A stretch of DNA of 64,000 nt, from contig CAUYUJ010005780.1 of the NCBI GenBank assembly GCA_963575745.1, forward strand, positions 593,501-657,500, written 5' to 3'. The stretch comes from Prorocentrum cordatum. Its lineage: Eukaryota > Sar > Dinophyceae > Prorocentrales > Prorocentraceae. The translations under genes were made by a program, and so were the position numbers. A model generated the notes under the pieces. That model saw nothing but the letters and a program-made list of their open reading frames with translations. It ran no database searches and was not told the DNA's origin. This document shows positions 21,401 to 31,640 of this stretch, piece after piece (position 1 is the stretch's first letter; the number at the start of each line of letters is the position of its first letter).

Positions 21401-22511
21401 CTATGGACCACCTTCCCCGACAGGGGCTTGGTCAGGGGGGCCGCCGCGTTCTCGCGAGCGTCGACCTTCTTGCGCTGAGTCTAGTTCGTCTCGCCCGCGC
21501 TCTGCGCCCGCGGGCACCTTTTCATCGTGCTTCTGGCGGCCCAGACCTTGACGCGGCGCAGAAGTTATCGCCGCTGTCGAATCGCTCGAAACCTCTGCGC
21601 GGAACTCACCACGCTTGCATGCCACCTCGACCTTCTCGCCCAGTCCGAGGTCCACGGCCGCCGCCGCCAGCTTGGGCGCGGCAGCAGCAGCGCGCAAGAT
21701 CCCGAAGTACTCAGCCTCGCCGCTGGAGGGGGGGGCCGCGCTCTGCAGCGAACCCGTAGCCGAGCGCGTGCTCTGCGAGGGCCAGGGCAGCATCGCTGGT
21801 CGACTTCCGAGTGGCAAAGCATCCCGCGTAATCGCCGTCGCAAACGGCCGCGAGACAGGCCGGCATCTTCTGCGTGTTGAACCTTGCGACTAGACGCGGA
21901 CGCTCGACTTGGTGCCCCCCGGGCCTCTTGATCATTATCATGTCAGCTGCCGTCGGCGCCTGCATGCGCCTCGAGCACTGCTCGATCGCGCCCGCGAGGT
22001 GAGCGCCCCGAGCCCCCGCGCTCCGATGGCGGCGGGCCTCGTGCAGGGGCAGCGCGCTGAGCTCTGCCTCGCAGTTGATGTCAGCCGCGGCCTTCTTGAC
22101 CGGGGGCGCATCCAACCCGTGGGGCTCGCCCTCGAGGCCCAGCTCCTTGATCGGCAACTCCGCGCGCCTCTGGTCCGACTCGATCTCGAGCGCCGGGGCG
22201 GAGCCCGCGTGCAGCGGCACCCTGCCAAAGAATACCGCCGCCTTCGCGCCCTCCCCGTCGGGGCCCAGGGCCCCGCCGCAGTTGATGTCGCATCGCTCGC
22301 TAAGCGTCGCCTCCAGCTCCTTCAGAGCCACGGCGCCGCGAAGCGCCGTGAAACCGTCGCCGCGCGCTATTCCGCGACCATCGTCACTGGGGCGGAAGAA
22401 CGCAGCAGGGCCTGCCACTCCCATGCGCCAAACGCCCGACTCAAATTGATTGCTCAAGTCGCTCTGCCAAACCGATGCTGCGCCCTGAGTGCCGCGCAGT
22501 GAGCGAAGCAA
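21401..22511 (-). pseudogene. Copia reverse transcriptase (C-terminal half) and RNase H
   Basis: From 22511 down, the frame reads SLRGTQGAASVWQSDL, matching the copia palm-side block (YGTRDAA..W). It continues with ARGDGFTALRG, which corresponds to the family's HGDDFTALG active site with the second Asp replaced by Gly. Then come LELEATL-type helices, DQRRAELPIKELGLEG and the thumb/connection (CSRRMQAPTAADM..KRPG, CDGDYAGCFATRKSTS). A frame change near 21750 leads to RNase H: SSGEAEYFGILRAAA, VSSDSTAAITSAPRQGLGR. The finger half of the reverse transcriptase, with its first catalytic Asp block, is missing between about 22490 and 22530. It cannot be active. Confidence 0.85.
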
Positions 22512-22641
22512 GCGAATAATTCAACCTCCCCGACGAGATGGAGAGGCACCAACCTGGGCGAGCGGCCGAGCGAGACCAGGAGGGCGCAGAGAGGCTTAAC
22601 AACCCCCAGGGGCGGCGCGCTGCTCAACAGCTCGCTCGCGC

Positions 22642-23825
22642 TCATCTGCTCGGGCCTCCGTCGCGACGCGCCCGGGCGGCAGGCGCATCACCCTCCGCTC
22701 GTCGCCTTTGCGGCGTCGACCCAGCGCATCCTGAGCGGTGCCCGCCCAGCGGCGCGCCTGCAGGTCTCCTCGCCACTAAGCACGAACACTTCGCGACGCA
22801 TAATCCAAGCCCTTCTGGAGCGCCAGTCGCACTCCGGAGGGGTCGAGCCCGCGCTCCAAGGGGGGCGCCAGGCCGGAAGTACTGCGCTTCGTCGTCTGGC
22901 ACCGGCCCGGCACCAATGACCACGTTGATCTCGCCAGTGGCCTCGAGCTCCTCCTCGGCCGCCTGCGGAATCACACGGCGTAGCGATGCCGCGTAAGTCT
23001 GGGCCTTCTTAGCTCGACCGCCGCCGAGCAGCGGTGCGTGCTGATGTCCGCCAGGGCAGCAGACCGCCAGCGCCGTGGCGAGGCGTTCGTTGTTGGTCAG
23101 CCAGCCCGTGCTCTTCTCGACCGGTTCGACCATCCCGTCGTCGCATGCCCCCTCGCGCGAAGTGGGCCCCGGGGAGCGAGACCACCTCCTTAACCGCGTC
23201 GTCGCCCCACAACCGCCTAGCCTTGGTGCGCCTGTCCTTGTAGACCTGCATCCCGAAGTGGAGCGGCCCCCGATCGTCCTTCGCAGATCTGGCGTGCGAC
23301 TCCGGGTCCTTGTACTTGCCTCGGTTCAAGCTTGTCAGCTTCGAACTCCGTGCAACGCGGTGCCGCTGTGACCAGGTGGGGGCCCTGGTCCTCGAGCGCC
23401 TGCATGTGCCTCTGCCGGCTCACGGTCAGTCTCGCGTCCAGCGGCCCCCGGGGCTCGCGGCCCTCGAGGTCGACGTCGGCCGCCACTCCTGGGAGCGCGT
23501 CGCCAGCCAGCTCGGCGAAACATCCTGGTTTGCAGCGCTCCGAGAGAATGGGCGGCATCAGCTCGAGCGGCACCTCCGCGAGTCCGCTCGTCTCTATGGC
23601 AGACTGTCTGGCCCCATCCCGGGCCCAGGGCCGCGGCCGCCAGCGCGGGGCCCCCTGGGCCCGACGCCGCCGAGGCCACTGGCGCTGAACCTCTCCAGTG
23701 CGCAGCCAGCGCAGGCGACGCCGCTGGCGCGCATGCGCCCCCCCCTGGCCTCGGGGCCGCGCCCTGCGCCAACGGCCCCGCCGGCGGTGGCTCCGCCCGC
23801 GCTTGCGTCGCGCCTCTGCTGCCAT
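22642..23825 (-). pseudogene. Methyltransferase-like domain of the copia element
   Basis: Between the integrase linker and the reverse transcriptase lies a decayed SAM-methyltransferase-like module, reconstructed from three frames. At 23500-23300 it has an LDL-like strand (ADVDLEGREPRGPLDAR) followed by GPHLVTAAPRCTEF, which fits the (S/P)PC motif IV with Arg for the second Pro (Cys codon 23352-23354). At 23300-23130 it reads LHFGMQVYKDR and VKEVVSLPGAHFARGGM, fitting the helix and DMCRFG-type strand of this family. At 23130-23000 it ends KSTGWLTNNERLATAL, HQHAPLLGGGRAKKAQTYAASL. I know this order from dinoflagellate copia polyproteins. Activity is very unlikely. Identification is by motif only. 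Confidence 0.6.
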
Positions 23826-24592
23826 CGACTCCCCATCGGGGCTGGTGGGGGAGGCGTGGCAGCCGCGGCCCCTGTTGCCGCGCTACCCGGTGCTCCGCCT
23901 CTCGCCTGCGCCTCGTCAGCTTCCTCAGCTGCCTTCGCCTCTCTGAACTGGCGAAGACGCTCGTCTCCTCGAGCTGCCGGCGCCTCGATCACCCGCGCTC
24001 GGCACAACTGCGAGTGGGCAACTCCCGCGCGACCAGTCATCGCCAAGTAATTCTCGAGCGCAACGCAGCCATCGGTCGGTCCGACGCCCGCGTCCTGGAC
24101 GTTGGCCTTGGCGACGTCACCGTCTCGCGGCTCGGCGGCAGCTGGGGTCGCCACCACCACCGGCGCTTCCACGCGCCCAGCTCTCGGGGCGACATCCGCC
24201 AGGGCCGCCGCGCAGCGCATCTCGCCGCCCTCCCAGTCGAGCCCCGGGATCTCCCCCTCGTTCCGGGCCCAGCGCTCGGCGGGCGGCAGGCGCGCGATCG
24301 CCGCGCCGCGCAGCGCGCCGCTCGAGGAGAGCACCAGCGCCGCGCCGCTCCTGCTGGCGTGGCCCACGCAGTAGCCCGCGATCTAGCGAGGCTCCAGGTC
24401 GCGCTTGAGAGAGTCCTTCGCGCGCTTATTCACCTGGGCGCGCTCGCCGAAGGGAGCGGCCGCCTTCTCCCTGCGCTTGCCGCTCCTCCTCTGATCAGCC
24501 GCATTGCCGCCGCCGCCGCCGATCTTGAACCTGTCCAGCGCCTGTGCAGCGCAGGTGGGGGCTCGCGGCCTCAGCGGGTGCCCGAATGGAAG
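23594..24592 (-). pseudogene. Copia post-integrase linker
   Basis: Resumes the polyprotein after the inserted inverted-repeat element. The frame at 24367 reads GHASRSGAALVLSSSG, AAIARLPPAERW, as in the post-integrase segment of dinoflagellate copia polyproteins. Near 24100-23990 it reads VGPTDGCVALENYLAMTG and VAHSQLCRARVIE, a conserved Cys/His block of the same proteins. Further downstream it is Ala/Gly-rich and unalignable by eye. Confidence 0.6.
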
Positions 24593-25105
24593 GAGATTGT
24601 TTTTTTATTCTGGCCGATAACGCTCGTTACCCGGGGGGGGGGGGGGGGTCGTGCCCCTCGGGTAACGGTAACGCTTGGGCTGGGCGGGGTATGGCGAGGC
24701 AGGGGCGCTCTGCGATCGCCATAGTATGCGCGCGAGCAGCACTCTCTGCCTGAGAGCACCACAGTGGCTTGCGATTCGAGTACAAGCGCAAAGCCCGCCG
24801 CGCGTGCCTTTGTCGGACTCCGGAGGCCGTTTTTCGGGCGCCGTCGACGACGACGACGACGATTCGAGTACAAGCGCAAAGCCCGCAAGCACCAGCATCG
24901 CGCATGCGAGCGCCGCAATGGCCTGCGAGCGCCCACAGTGCGCCTGCGACCACCACACCACAGTGCGCATGCCTTCGGGCACCAGCATGTTGGAGGGGAA
25001 GACCGAGACCCCCCCCGCGCACGAGCGGCACCGTTACGGGGGGGGGGGGGGGGGAGAGGCCCGGGTAACGAGCGTTACCCCCCAGAGGATAAAAAAAACA
25101 ATCTC
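24593..25105. mobile_element. 513-bp inverted-repeat (MITE-like) insertion
   Basis: Begins GAGATTGTTTTTTTATTCTG and ends with its near complement (AAAAAAAACAATCTC). The inner part of both ends carries TAACGCTCGTTACC followed by a run of about 15-17 Gs (24635-24651) or its mirror (25036-25054). Arms are about 48-60 bp. The three bases AAG lie directly outside both ends (24590-24592 and 25106-25108), a probable 3-bp target duplication. Inside, GATTCGAGTACAAGCGCAAA (extending a few bases to AGCCCG) occurs twice, at about 24774 and 24862. There is no coding capacity. It interrupts the copia integrase, so it is younger than the copia insertion. Confidence 0.85.
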
Positions 25106-25948
25106 AAGACGTTGCTTCTCTTTGGCCCGGGCAATGATCAGCAGAGTCCTGACCGCTCCCACGATCGCCTTCGCCGCCCTCTCGGCCGCTCCGTTCGCCC
25201 AGCGCCCCCCGGACGGGCCCTCTCGAAGCGGCGGCTCTTTTCCTTCAATCCTGCCGCAGACGTCTCTCTCGAGCGCTAGGGGCGAGCTCTCGCCGTCGGA
25301 CTGGTGCGCGCACCTCTTGCGGCCGATGTGGTCGAGGATGTCGACCGCGACGCTGGGGCTGAACCTGTCCTTCACCATGGCCGGGGCCGAGCTCGCGCCG
25401 TAGCAGCCCGCAATGATGCGGCCGTTGTCGGCGACGACCTCAGAGGGCCCCCCCTCGGCCGGCTGGCGCCCGCGACGCGATTGGCCAGTCCCGCGCGCTG
25501 CGCAACGCGAAGGGCGCCAGGGCCTGAAGTGGACGTGGCCCTGCGCCTCGCGCTCCTCAATCTCGATGCCAGGAGGCTGGCCTGGGCCCGGGGGCAGCCT
25601 CGCTCGCGGCGGTCTGCCGCGCTGCTCTCGCGCTTCCTCCTCTTGGGGTAGCGGGCCTCCTCGCTGATCCTCGGGGGCTCTCGCGCCTCCTGCCAGCCGC
25701 CCAGAAACTGGCGGCGTGCTCGGACATGCGGGGACGCCGGCCGGCTTCCCCCCGACGTCGGGGAGGCGGGTGACCGGGCTGCCGAAGCAAGTCCAGCCCG
25801 ACCTCGAGGAAGCAGATCGGCCTCCGATCGCCGATGGGAAAGCCCCGACTCGCGACAGCGACTCGAACTCCTGAGCCCTGGCCTTCGGCAGCGTGAAGAA
25901 GGCGTTGTGCACTCCGCGCTCATGGCGCAACCGGATGCCGTTCTCCAA
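25106..25948 (-). pseudogene. Copia integrase
   Basis: Retroviral-type integrase of the copia polyprotein. From 25948 the frame gives RLRHERGVHNAFFTLPKA, the segment after the protease. Near its end it has VVADNGRIIAGCYGASS, VDILDHIGRKRCAHQSDGESS (central strand) and EPPLREGPSGGRWANGAAER with AAKAIVGAVRTL, corresponding to the PxxxxxNGxxE region of the core. At its 3' end the frame runs straight into the inverted-repeat insertion (KQRLEIVFFIL). The middle is shifted between frames and proline-rich, so it is not functional. Confidence 0.8.
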
Positions 25949-26366
25949 TCTCCAGCCCTCCTTTCCGCTTCAAAACGGCGACCAGCCTCGTGATTGCCCT
26001 CCCCGTCGTAGACCTCTCGTCGATCACCGTGCAGCTGCTCTCGTCGAGGACCCCGATGTTCTTCTCGGGCTCGCGCTGGCCGCGACGACGGGCTTGGCGA
26101 CGGCAGCTCTGCGCCCGGCAAAGGACATCCTGGCGCCGTTCTCGTCGACGCCCACCATCCCCCCGCCGCCCTCGTCTGCGATGATGTTCCCACTCGCCGT
26201 CTTGAATCTGCGGCCCGAGGATGCCGAGGTTGCTGGGGCCGCCCCGAGGGGCCACCGAGCTCGCGCACCCACAATGGAAGTCGACCTTCACCCAGCCTTT
26301 CCAGCCCACGATCTCTCCGCTAGTCTCCTGGGCTTTCTCCGCCTGATCAGCTCCGAGCAGCTCCAA
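25920..26366 (-). pseudogene. Copia protease region
   Basis: Reads GEIVGWKGWVKVDFHCGCASSVAPR where functional relatives have an acidic strand followed by DSG-CASSVAP. The catalytic motif is damaged (VDFHCG in place of VDSG). In a second frame (26272-26024) it reads SGNIIADEGGGGMVGVDENG, MSFAGRRAAVAKPVVAA, the flap-side strand of the same domain. It then returns to GVLDESSCTVIDERSTTG, AITRLVAVLKRKGGL. Pieces of one domain in alternate frames show at least two indels. Confidence 0.75.
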
Positions 26367-26425
26367 GAACGCGTGGTTCTCTGGCCCCCAACCGCCACGG
26401 GCTTCCTGCGCGGTGCCCCCCGCGC

Positions 26426-27378
26426 CTAGCGAGAGCCAGCGCCGCGCTTGCCGCCGTCGCCCTTCTGCCTCGCCTCACCCTCGGCCTGGGCCTCGGCCAT
26501 CGCACGGGCGGCCACCTCTGCCGGAGCCTGCGGCCCCCGGCAGTCCGAGCTCATGTGCCCCGAGCGCCCGCAGTTCCAGCGGGCGAGGCGGGGCGCGTCA
26601 GCTCCGTCGCCAGCGCCTGGGCCTCGACTGATCTTCTGAGCCTTCTTACATGTATCGCCCCTGCCTTTGCCGCCGGAAGCCTTGCCCTCTTTCGTGCCCT
26701 CGCCGACCTTGCCGTTCTGGAACGCGCGCGCCAGGGCGCCGATGTCCATGGCATTGGGGTCGCGCTGCTGCATGGAGAGCACCTGGGCGCCTCGAAGTGC
26801 GGCGCCTGTCCGAGCCTCCAGGTGCGGCGCAATCTTTCTCCAAAGCAACTCGCAGGTTTTCAGGCTGCTCTGGCTACGAAGAACGTGTTCTTCAAGCTCA
26901 GACGGCAATGCGCTCTCCAGGGCCGACATGCGCACGCTGTCTGAGAGGCGATTAGGGTTGTCGTCGTCATCCTCACGAACTCGCAGAGGTTGACTGCCCC
27001 TCGCCATCTTTCTTGCGCCCCCGCCAACCCCTCGAGCTTTCAGCGCCCGGGAGACAGCGCCAGGCCAGTTTCAGCACGTCCCACTTGCGCCCGCTAGTGG
27101 AGGAATCGAACCTCCGAGCCAGGCGTCTCCAGCACTCGAGTCCGCTGCCCTTCTCTACGTTCAGGGTGATGTCGAACGGCTCACCGGTCGCCAACTGCTG
27201 AATCGCCGTCCGTGTGCAGTTGAGCCACCATCTCATCGATGCGATCTAACTCATCGTCGCCGTTGGCACCAAACGCCGATTGCCAGTGTCCTCCCTCAAT
27301 CGGGTCCGGGCGAGCGCTGCTCCACTCCAGCATTGCTCTGAAACTCCGACCACGAATGACCCGAATTTGGCAGCCCAC
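26426..27378 (-). pseudogene. Copia Gag-like protein
   Basis: Nucleocapsid-type protein of the copia element. N-terminal part in the frame from 27378 (SAFGANGDDELDRIDEMVAQ), then a frame change near 27205 to QQLATGEPFDITLNVEKGSG and LECWRRLARRFDSSTSGRK, the conserved core of this Gag family. It continues after 27007 with RMSALESALPSELEEHVLRS and ends with a CCHC knuckle, RWNCGRSGHMSSDC, whose first Cys is absent. The basic tail is Ala/Glu/Gly-rich. Frame break plus missing ligand mean it is a pseudogene. Confidence 0.82.
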
Positions 27379-27833
27379 TCTATGTACTGCCGAAGGTTGG
27401 CCGATATCATTCGTGTCGACCAGCTTCTGGAACTAGCAAAGGTCTCTCCACCATACGGTTGACCGCCCCCACCAGGGCAGGGATTGCTTGGATGCCCACC
27501 AGCTGATCAAACCGAAAACTCATGTTCTCTTCGCTGAACCTCTCCACCCCTTGTGTCAGGGCCTGCCGTTGTCGGGTCAGCTCCTCATTCGTTGTGCTCG
27601 CCTAGGGCTGGGCGAGCTTAGCGCCAGTTTCCCTGTGAATCTGTCCGCGTCGTTTCTAGATGAATTGAAGACACTAGCCTTTCCCTCACCGGGTCACCTC
27701 CAAACGGGCGTACCTTCTGAGGTACGTGTACATCTCTTCCCACAGTGCGATATTGGCGTCCTCTGTCACAAGAGGCACGTACTCGAAACAACTCCTGGTG
27801 TCGTCCTCGGGGGATCCAACCAGGCTCCGCGCT

Positions 27834-27966
27834 ACCATGAATAGGGAAACTGCCCGAAGATATCTCCAATCCGCATCAGGCCGAAACGACACTCAGCCGA
27901 AACGGCTTCACAGAATCAGTGCACCATGCAAAAACAAACTCTCGACGGCGCATACTTTCTGCACCC
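27834..27966 (-). repeat. Terminal direct repeat of copia element (5' side)
   Basis: Partner of 21001-21140. It lies about 450 bp upstream of the first Gag homology on the minus strand, as expected of a 5' LTR. The intervening 27400-27830 would be leader plus Gag start. A short frame (27892-27686) there looks natural but is unidentified. Confidence 0.65.
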
Positions 27967-28079
27967 TGGTGGGCGTGATCAAACAATGGTTCAGCCCCGA
28001 AGGGGGACATCAATTGTTGACCACATGCTGATGCTAAAGCTGGTGTGGGGGCAAAGTATGAAAAACCGCTTCCAAACAT

Positions 28080-28640
28080 GGCCTGTAAGACGACCCCGAG
28101 ACATCTCCAAGACTGACATCATGGCTCCAAGAAAACCCAACTGCCTCCGAGACGGCACAAGATGGCCTCAACACGGCCCAAGAGGAGGCTCGCTCAAAGC
28201 CCCAAGAATGCTCCAAGAGAACCTTCATGATGCCACGATTAGCGTCAGTTCTGTTTGTGTTCGATTGTAGTCGCATTCTCGTTTCTTCGGGATTCCGAGA
28301 TTCCGACAGCCCCAGGCGGCCCAGGAGGCTCCCAAAAGTTTCCCACCGGCCCCAAGACGAACGGCACAATATGGCCCCAATGCGGCCCAACGACAATCCC
28401 AAAGCGGCCACAAAGAACCTCCAAACGGCCCCTAAAACCTCCAAGAAGTCTCCAAGACGGTCCAGACAAGCACCCGAGACGATCTCCGGAGAGGCCAGAA
28501 GGCCTGGGAGCATCCTAAAACTGCCCAAGAGTGCCCCAAGATGGTCCAGGAGAGCCTCAAGAGGCCATCAAGAAGGCCCGAATTGCCCAAGATGACTCTA
28601 GAGGACCCCTCCCCACTGTTGCTGTCCAGTGGTTTCCCGA
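28080..28640 (+). repeat. CCAAGA tract with element core
   Basis: Last C-rich (plus-oriented) CCAAGA block. It has the core variant near 28225-28310 (TTCTCGTTTCTTCGGGATTCC, then GACAGCCCCAGGCGGCCC). It lies just downstream of the last PPR exon. Confidence 0.6.
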
Positions 28641-28759
28641 AGTGTTGGGGACCACGAAGTCCACTAGCATGGCTGCACCTTCGCTCAGAATTTCACCACA
28701 CATTCGCTTCCAAAAGGCAGAGGGGGCGGCGGCGATTCGCAACAGGCGTCTTAGATAAT

Positions 28760-29142
28760 CGGCTTAGCAACAACAACGCTCGATACCACTGCCCACCTTC
28801 CTCACACGCACTGACTGCTGGAACACAACTTGTGTATGGCTCCGCGGCGAAAGCCCACATCTCGCTGAGCAGCGACAGTACTTGCTGCCACAAGCCACCT
28901 GTTGTGGACGCGCTGACCCCAGCACTGAAGCTGCAGACGTCCAACTCTAAACCTGTCTCACGCAATTCGCTGAATAACAGCAATGCTCGTTGCCACTGCT
29001 CGCACGTTGCGCACGAAATGATTCCAACATTGTAGGTTACAGCGTCTGGTTCCAATCGGACCCTCTGTAACTCGTCAAACATCAACAAGGTCTGCTGCCA
29101 CTGTGCAGCTCTCTCGCACGCGCTAGCTGCAGCGTTGTAGCT
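28760..29142 (-). CDS. PPR gene, exon block 5 (3'-most)
   Basis: Starts SYNAAASACERAAQWQQTL after a possible CAG acceptor and carries three and a half 35-residue pentatricopeptide repeats: LQRVRLEPDAVTYNVG, ISCATCEQWQRALLLFSELR, LELDVCSFSAGVSASTTG, WQQVLSLLSEMW, VSACEEGGQWYRALLLLSRL. PPR proteins bind organelle RNA one base per repeat and act in RNA processing or editing of plastid or mitochondrial transcripts. The frame ends KTPVANRRRP and loses repeat character near 28760. It is probably the last exon of the gene read from 43.9 kb. A later exon outside what I can see is possible. Confidence 0.7.
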
Positions 29143-30140
29143 GCTAAGACAGAACGGTGTACTACGTCTACAGCATGCGGCACGATCTGGTCATAATTCC
29201 ACCGGTGGCCACGAAAAGCTTACTCGCATGCAAGGGTGAAGTTCGCTTGTGTTTGCCACTTCCTGTCTGCAATGCTGCCAGCGACGTTGCTGGCCGGGTG
29301 GTCTACAACTCGTGGCCTGATCACCTGATTTCTGTGTTGTTTGCTTCGTTCCTTGCTCGTCCGCTCGCTGCCGCTTGCCGCCGCTTGCTACGTGGAACCG
29401 TCTTGAGGTCATCGTGTAATGGAGCGTTGCGCTACAAACCCCCTCCCATCCCCCCCCCGCAGGGCTGCCCGCTATTCTTCGCCTCATGTCGACGCACGTG
29501 GATCCAGCGATCTTTATCCACCCAAGCATGTATTATGCTTCGCCCAAGGAAGATGAATAATTCTTGAACTTGCATTCTGTGGGCCGACTTCGGGGCGCGT
29601 CGGGCCACTCCGAGGTCGTGAGAGGCCCTGCGGGTGCGGAAGGTGCCAGGGGCCAGGAGAAACGAGCGAGCAAGGATCAAGAATAGAGGAGCGTCGAGCA
29701 GTGGGCGAGGGAGCGAGGAGAGAGGGTTCGAGAACGACGAGCACACGAATCTCCCAATGGCCTCGACGCGCGAGTGGCCAAACACTTAAACATTTGGATT
29801 CATCTTAGATCGCTTGCTCGCCCTTCTCGCACGCGCTGATCCCAACACTGTAGCTGATGGTGCATTTGCTAACTTTTGCCAGGTGGTGGATGCTGCCGCC
29901 TGCCTGCTGCTGCTTGCTGCAGGATGCTGATTGACATTGGTGATGTCAACGCGTGCTGCTGCTGCTGCTGCTGCTGCATTTGCTGTTCGCGTTGCTTATG
30001 TTCCCTGCTGCTAGATCCTCCTCCTCTTTCTCCGTCCCTCCACCTTTCTCACCTTTCTTCCCCTCGATGTTCCATCGTGCCAACCGTCGTTTCTACGACG
30101 ACGCTTCCAAGAGCACAAACATCCAGGGCCTCTGAGGGCT
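29143..30140. other. Intron-like spacer with a broken PPR repeat and CTG tract
   Basis: At 29810-29861 (minus) a lone PPR piece reads TISYSVGISACEKGEQAI and then hits a stop. It has the same CAG-CTAC head as real exons and is a truncated duplicate. At 29954-29980 there is a (CTG)n tract inside CTGCTTGCTGC words. The rest holds no recognised gene. Confidence 0.55.
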
Positions 30141-31640
30141 TCTGTTTGCCTCTTGAGGGTCTCTTTGGCTGTCCTGGCGCTGTCTCGGGCGCCTCTCGGT
30201 CAGTCTGTGGGCCGTCATGGGCCCCTTGGGTCGCTCATCGGGCTCTCTTGGGTTCTTTTGGGCCGTCTTGGGACCAGCTTGGGGCGTCTTGGGGCCGTCT
30301 TTGAAGCCCTCTGGGGTGTCATGGGGCAATCTTCGAGGGTTGCAAAGTGTCGAGGGCTGACCCGTAGGCTCTGCCCACGAAAGCAAGAATGACAACGTGT
30401 GTCTGCTGTCGCTTGTTGCGCTCGCTGGGATGCTTGCTGCCGTTTCATTGCCAATGCGCGCGTGACTTGTCTACCCTGCACCGTCTTGCCGTTTGCGTGA
30501 TGCTTGCCTGATGCCTGCTTGCAGGTCCTGCGAGTTGCTCCTGTTTGCCAGGGCCCTCGGAGCGTGGAGAACAACTCCTTCGGGCGTGCGATGAGCCTCT
30601 CGCCTCTCGTCCGCTGCCCGTGTCTTGAGAGCAACTTTGGAACCTCTCCTGGTGGCCTCCTGGAGGCCGTTCAGGGGCCCCTTGGCGGTCTTTCCGGCTT
30701 CCTGGAACCCTCTGGGGCCGCCTCGGGCGCCTCGTGGGCCGTCTTTGGGCTGTCTCGGGTGGCTCTCGGGCTGTCTTAGGGCATCTTGGGCCATCTTGGG
30801 CGCCTCCTGGGCCATCTTGGAGCCCTCCTGGGTGGTTGTGGGGCCTTTTCCGGATTCTATTGGACGGCCTTGGAACGTTCGTGAAGCCACAGCAGCCGTC
30901 TTGGGCCGGTCTTGGGGAGCTCTCCGTGAGCCCTCTTGGGCGGCTCTTGGGCCCTTGGGGCCCGTCTGGGGGCTCTCTCGCGCCGTCTTGGGTCACTCTT
31001 GGGCCGTTTTGGGCTCATCCGGGAGCCGTCTTGGAGCACTCCCGAGCTGTTTTGGGGCCTTGCCGGAACATCTTGAGCCTTGGCGCATTCGTGGGGGCTG
31101 TGGGAGCCGTCTTGGGTCGCTCTGAACTGAAAGTCGCGAGAACCTGACAATCAGGCAAAAACCGTGGAACAACAACTGAATGTTGGCCGCCGCGAGCCGT
31201 CGGGACGGGCTCCGGGGCCGTCCTGGAGCCATGTTGGTGCTCTTGGGCTGTCTCGGAGCTCTCCGTGAGCCCTCTTGAGCGGTTCTCCGGGCCCGTTTAC
31301 GGGCTCCTGGGGGCTCTCTCGGGCCGTCTTGAGGCTCTCTCTGGCTTCTCCGGGGGCGGTTTTGGAGCTCAAGCCCTCACTGGAGCTCTTGGGCGGCCTT
31401 GGAGCGTCCGGGGGGGCCACAAGAGCCGTCTTGGGGCGCTCTTGGCTCGAAATCGCGAGAACCTGAAAATCATGCGACAAAAACATAGAAAAATCAATGA
31501 TCACTGGCCGCCGCGAGCCGTCTGGACGGCCTCTGCTGTCCTGGGGCCATGTCGGAGCTCTTGATCCGTTCTCGGCGCTTCCTGAAGACGTCCCGAAGCG
31601 TACTCGAGCCGCCCGGAGGCACGCGGGGCCGCGCCAGGGA
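30140..31640 (-). repeat. CCAAGA family, inverted orientation
   Basis: Long blocks of TTGGGCCGTCTTGGGGC words, the reverse complement of the tracts left of 28.6 kb. They are interrupted by two core copies at 31125-31195 and 31440-31505 that contain AAATCGCGAGAACCTGAAAA and related text. Intronic with respect to the PPR gene. Confidence 0.7.

Larger units (their letters stand above)
21001..27966 (-). mobile_element. Degenerate Ty1/copia-like retrotransposon
   Basis: On the minus strand the order is repeat (27966-27834), Gag, protease, integrase, post-integrase linker, methyltransferase-like domain, reverse transcriptase, RNase H, repeat (about 21130-21001). That is copia order with an extra domain. 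The coding region is broken by many frame changes, a GDD-to-GDG change in the reverse transcriptase, a probable deletion of its first half, and a 513-bp inverted-repeat insertion at the end of the integrase. Every piece has a frame with natural composition and family-typical motifs. The element is old and cannot move by its own proteins. Confidence 0.85.

Noticed and set aside
24593-25105. Poly-G runs as assembly padding
   Set aside because: The G-runs are mirrored at both ends and sit at the same place within inverted repeats, so they belong to the element, although their exact length may be unreliable.
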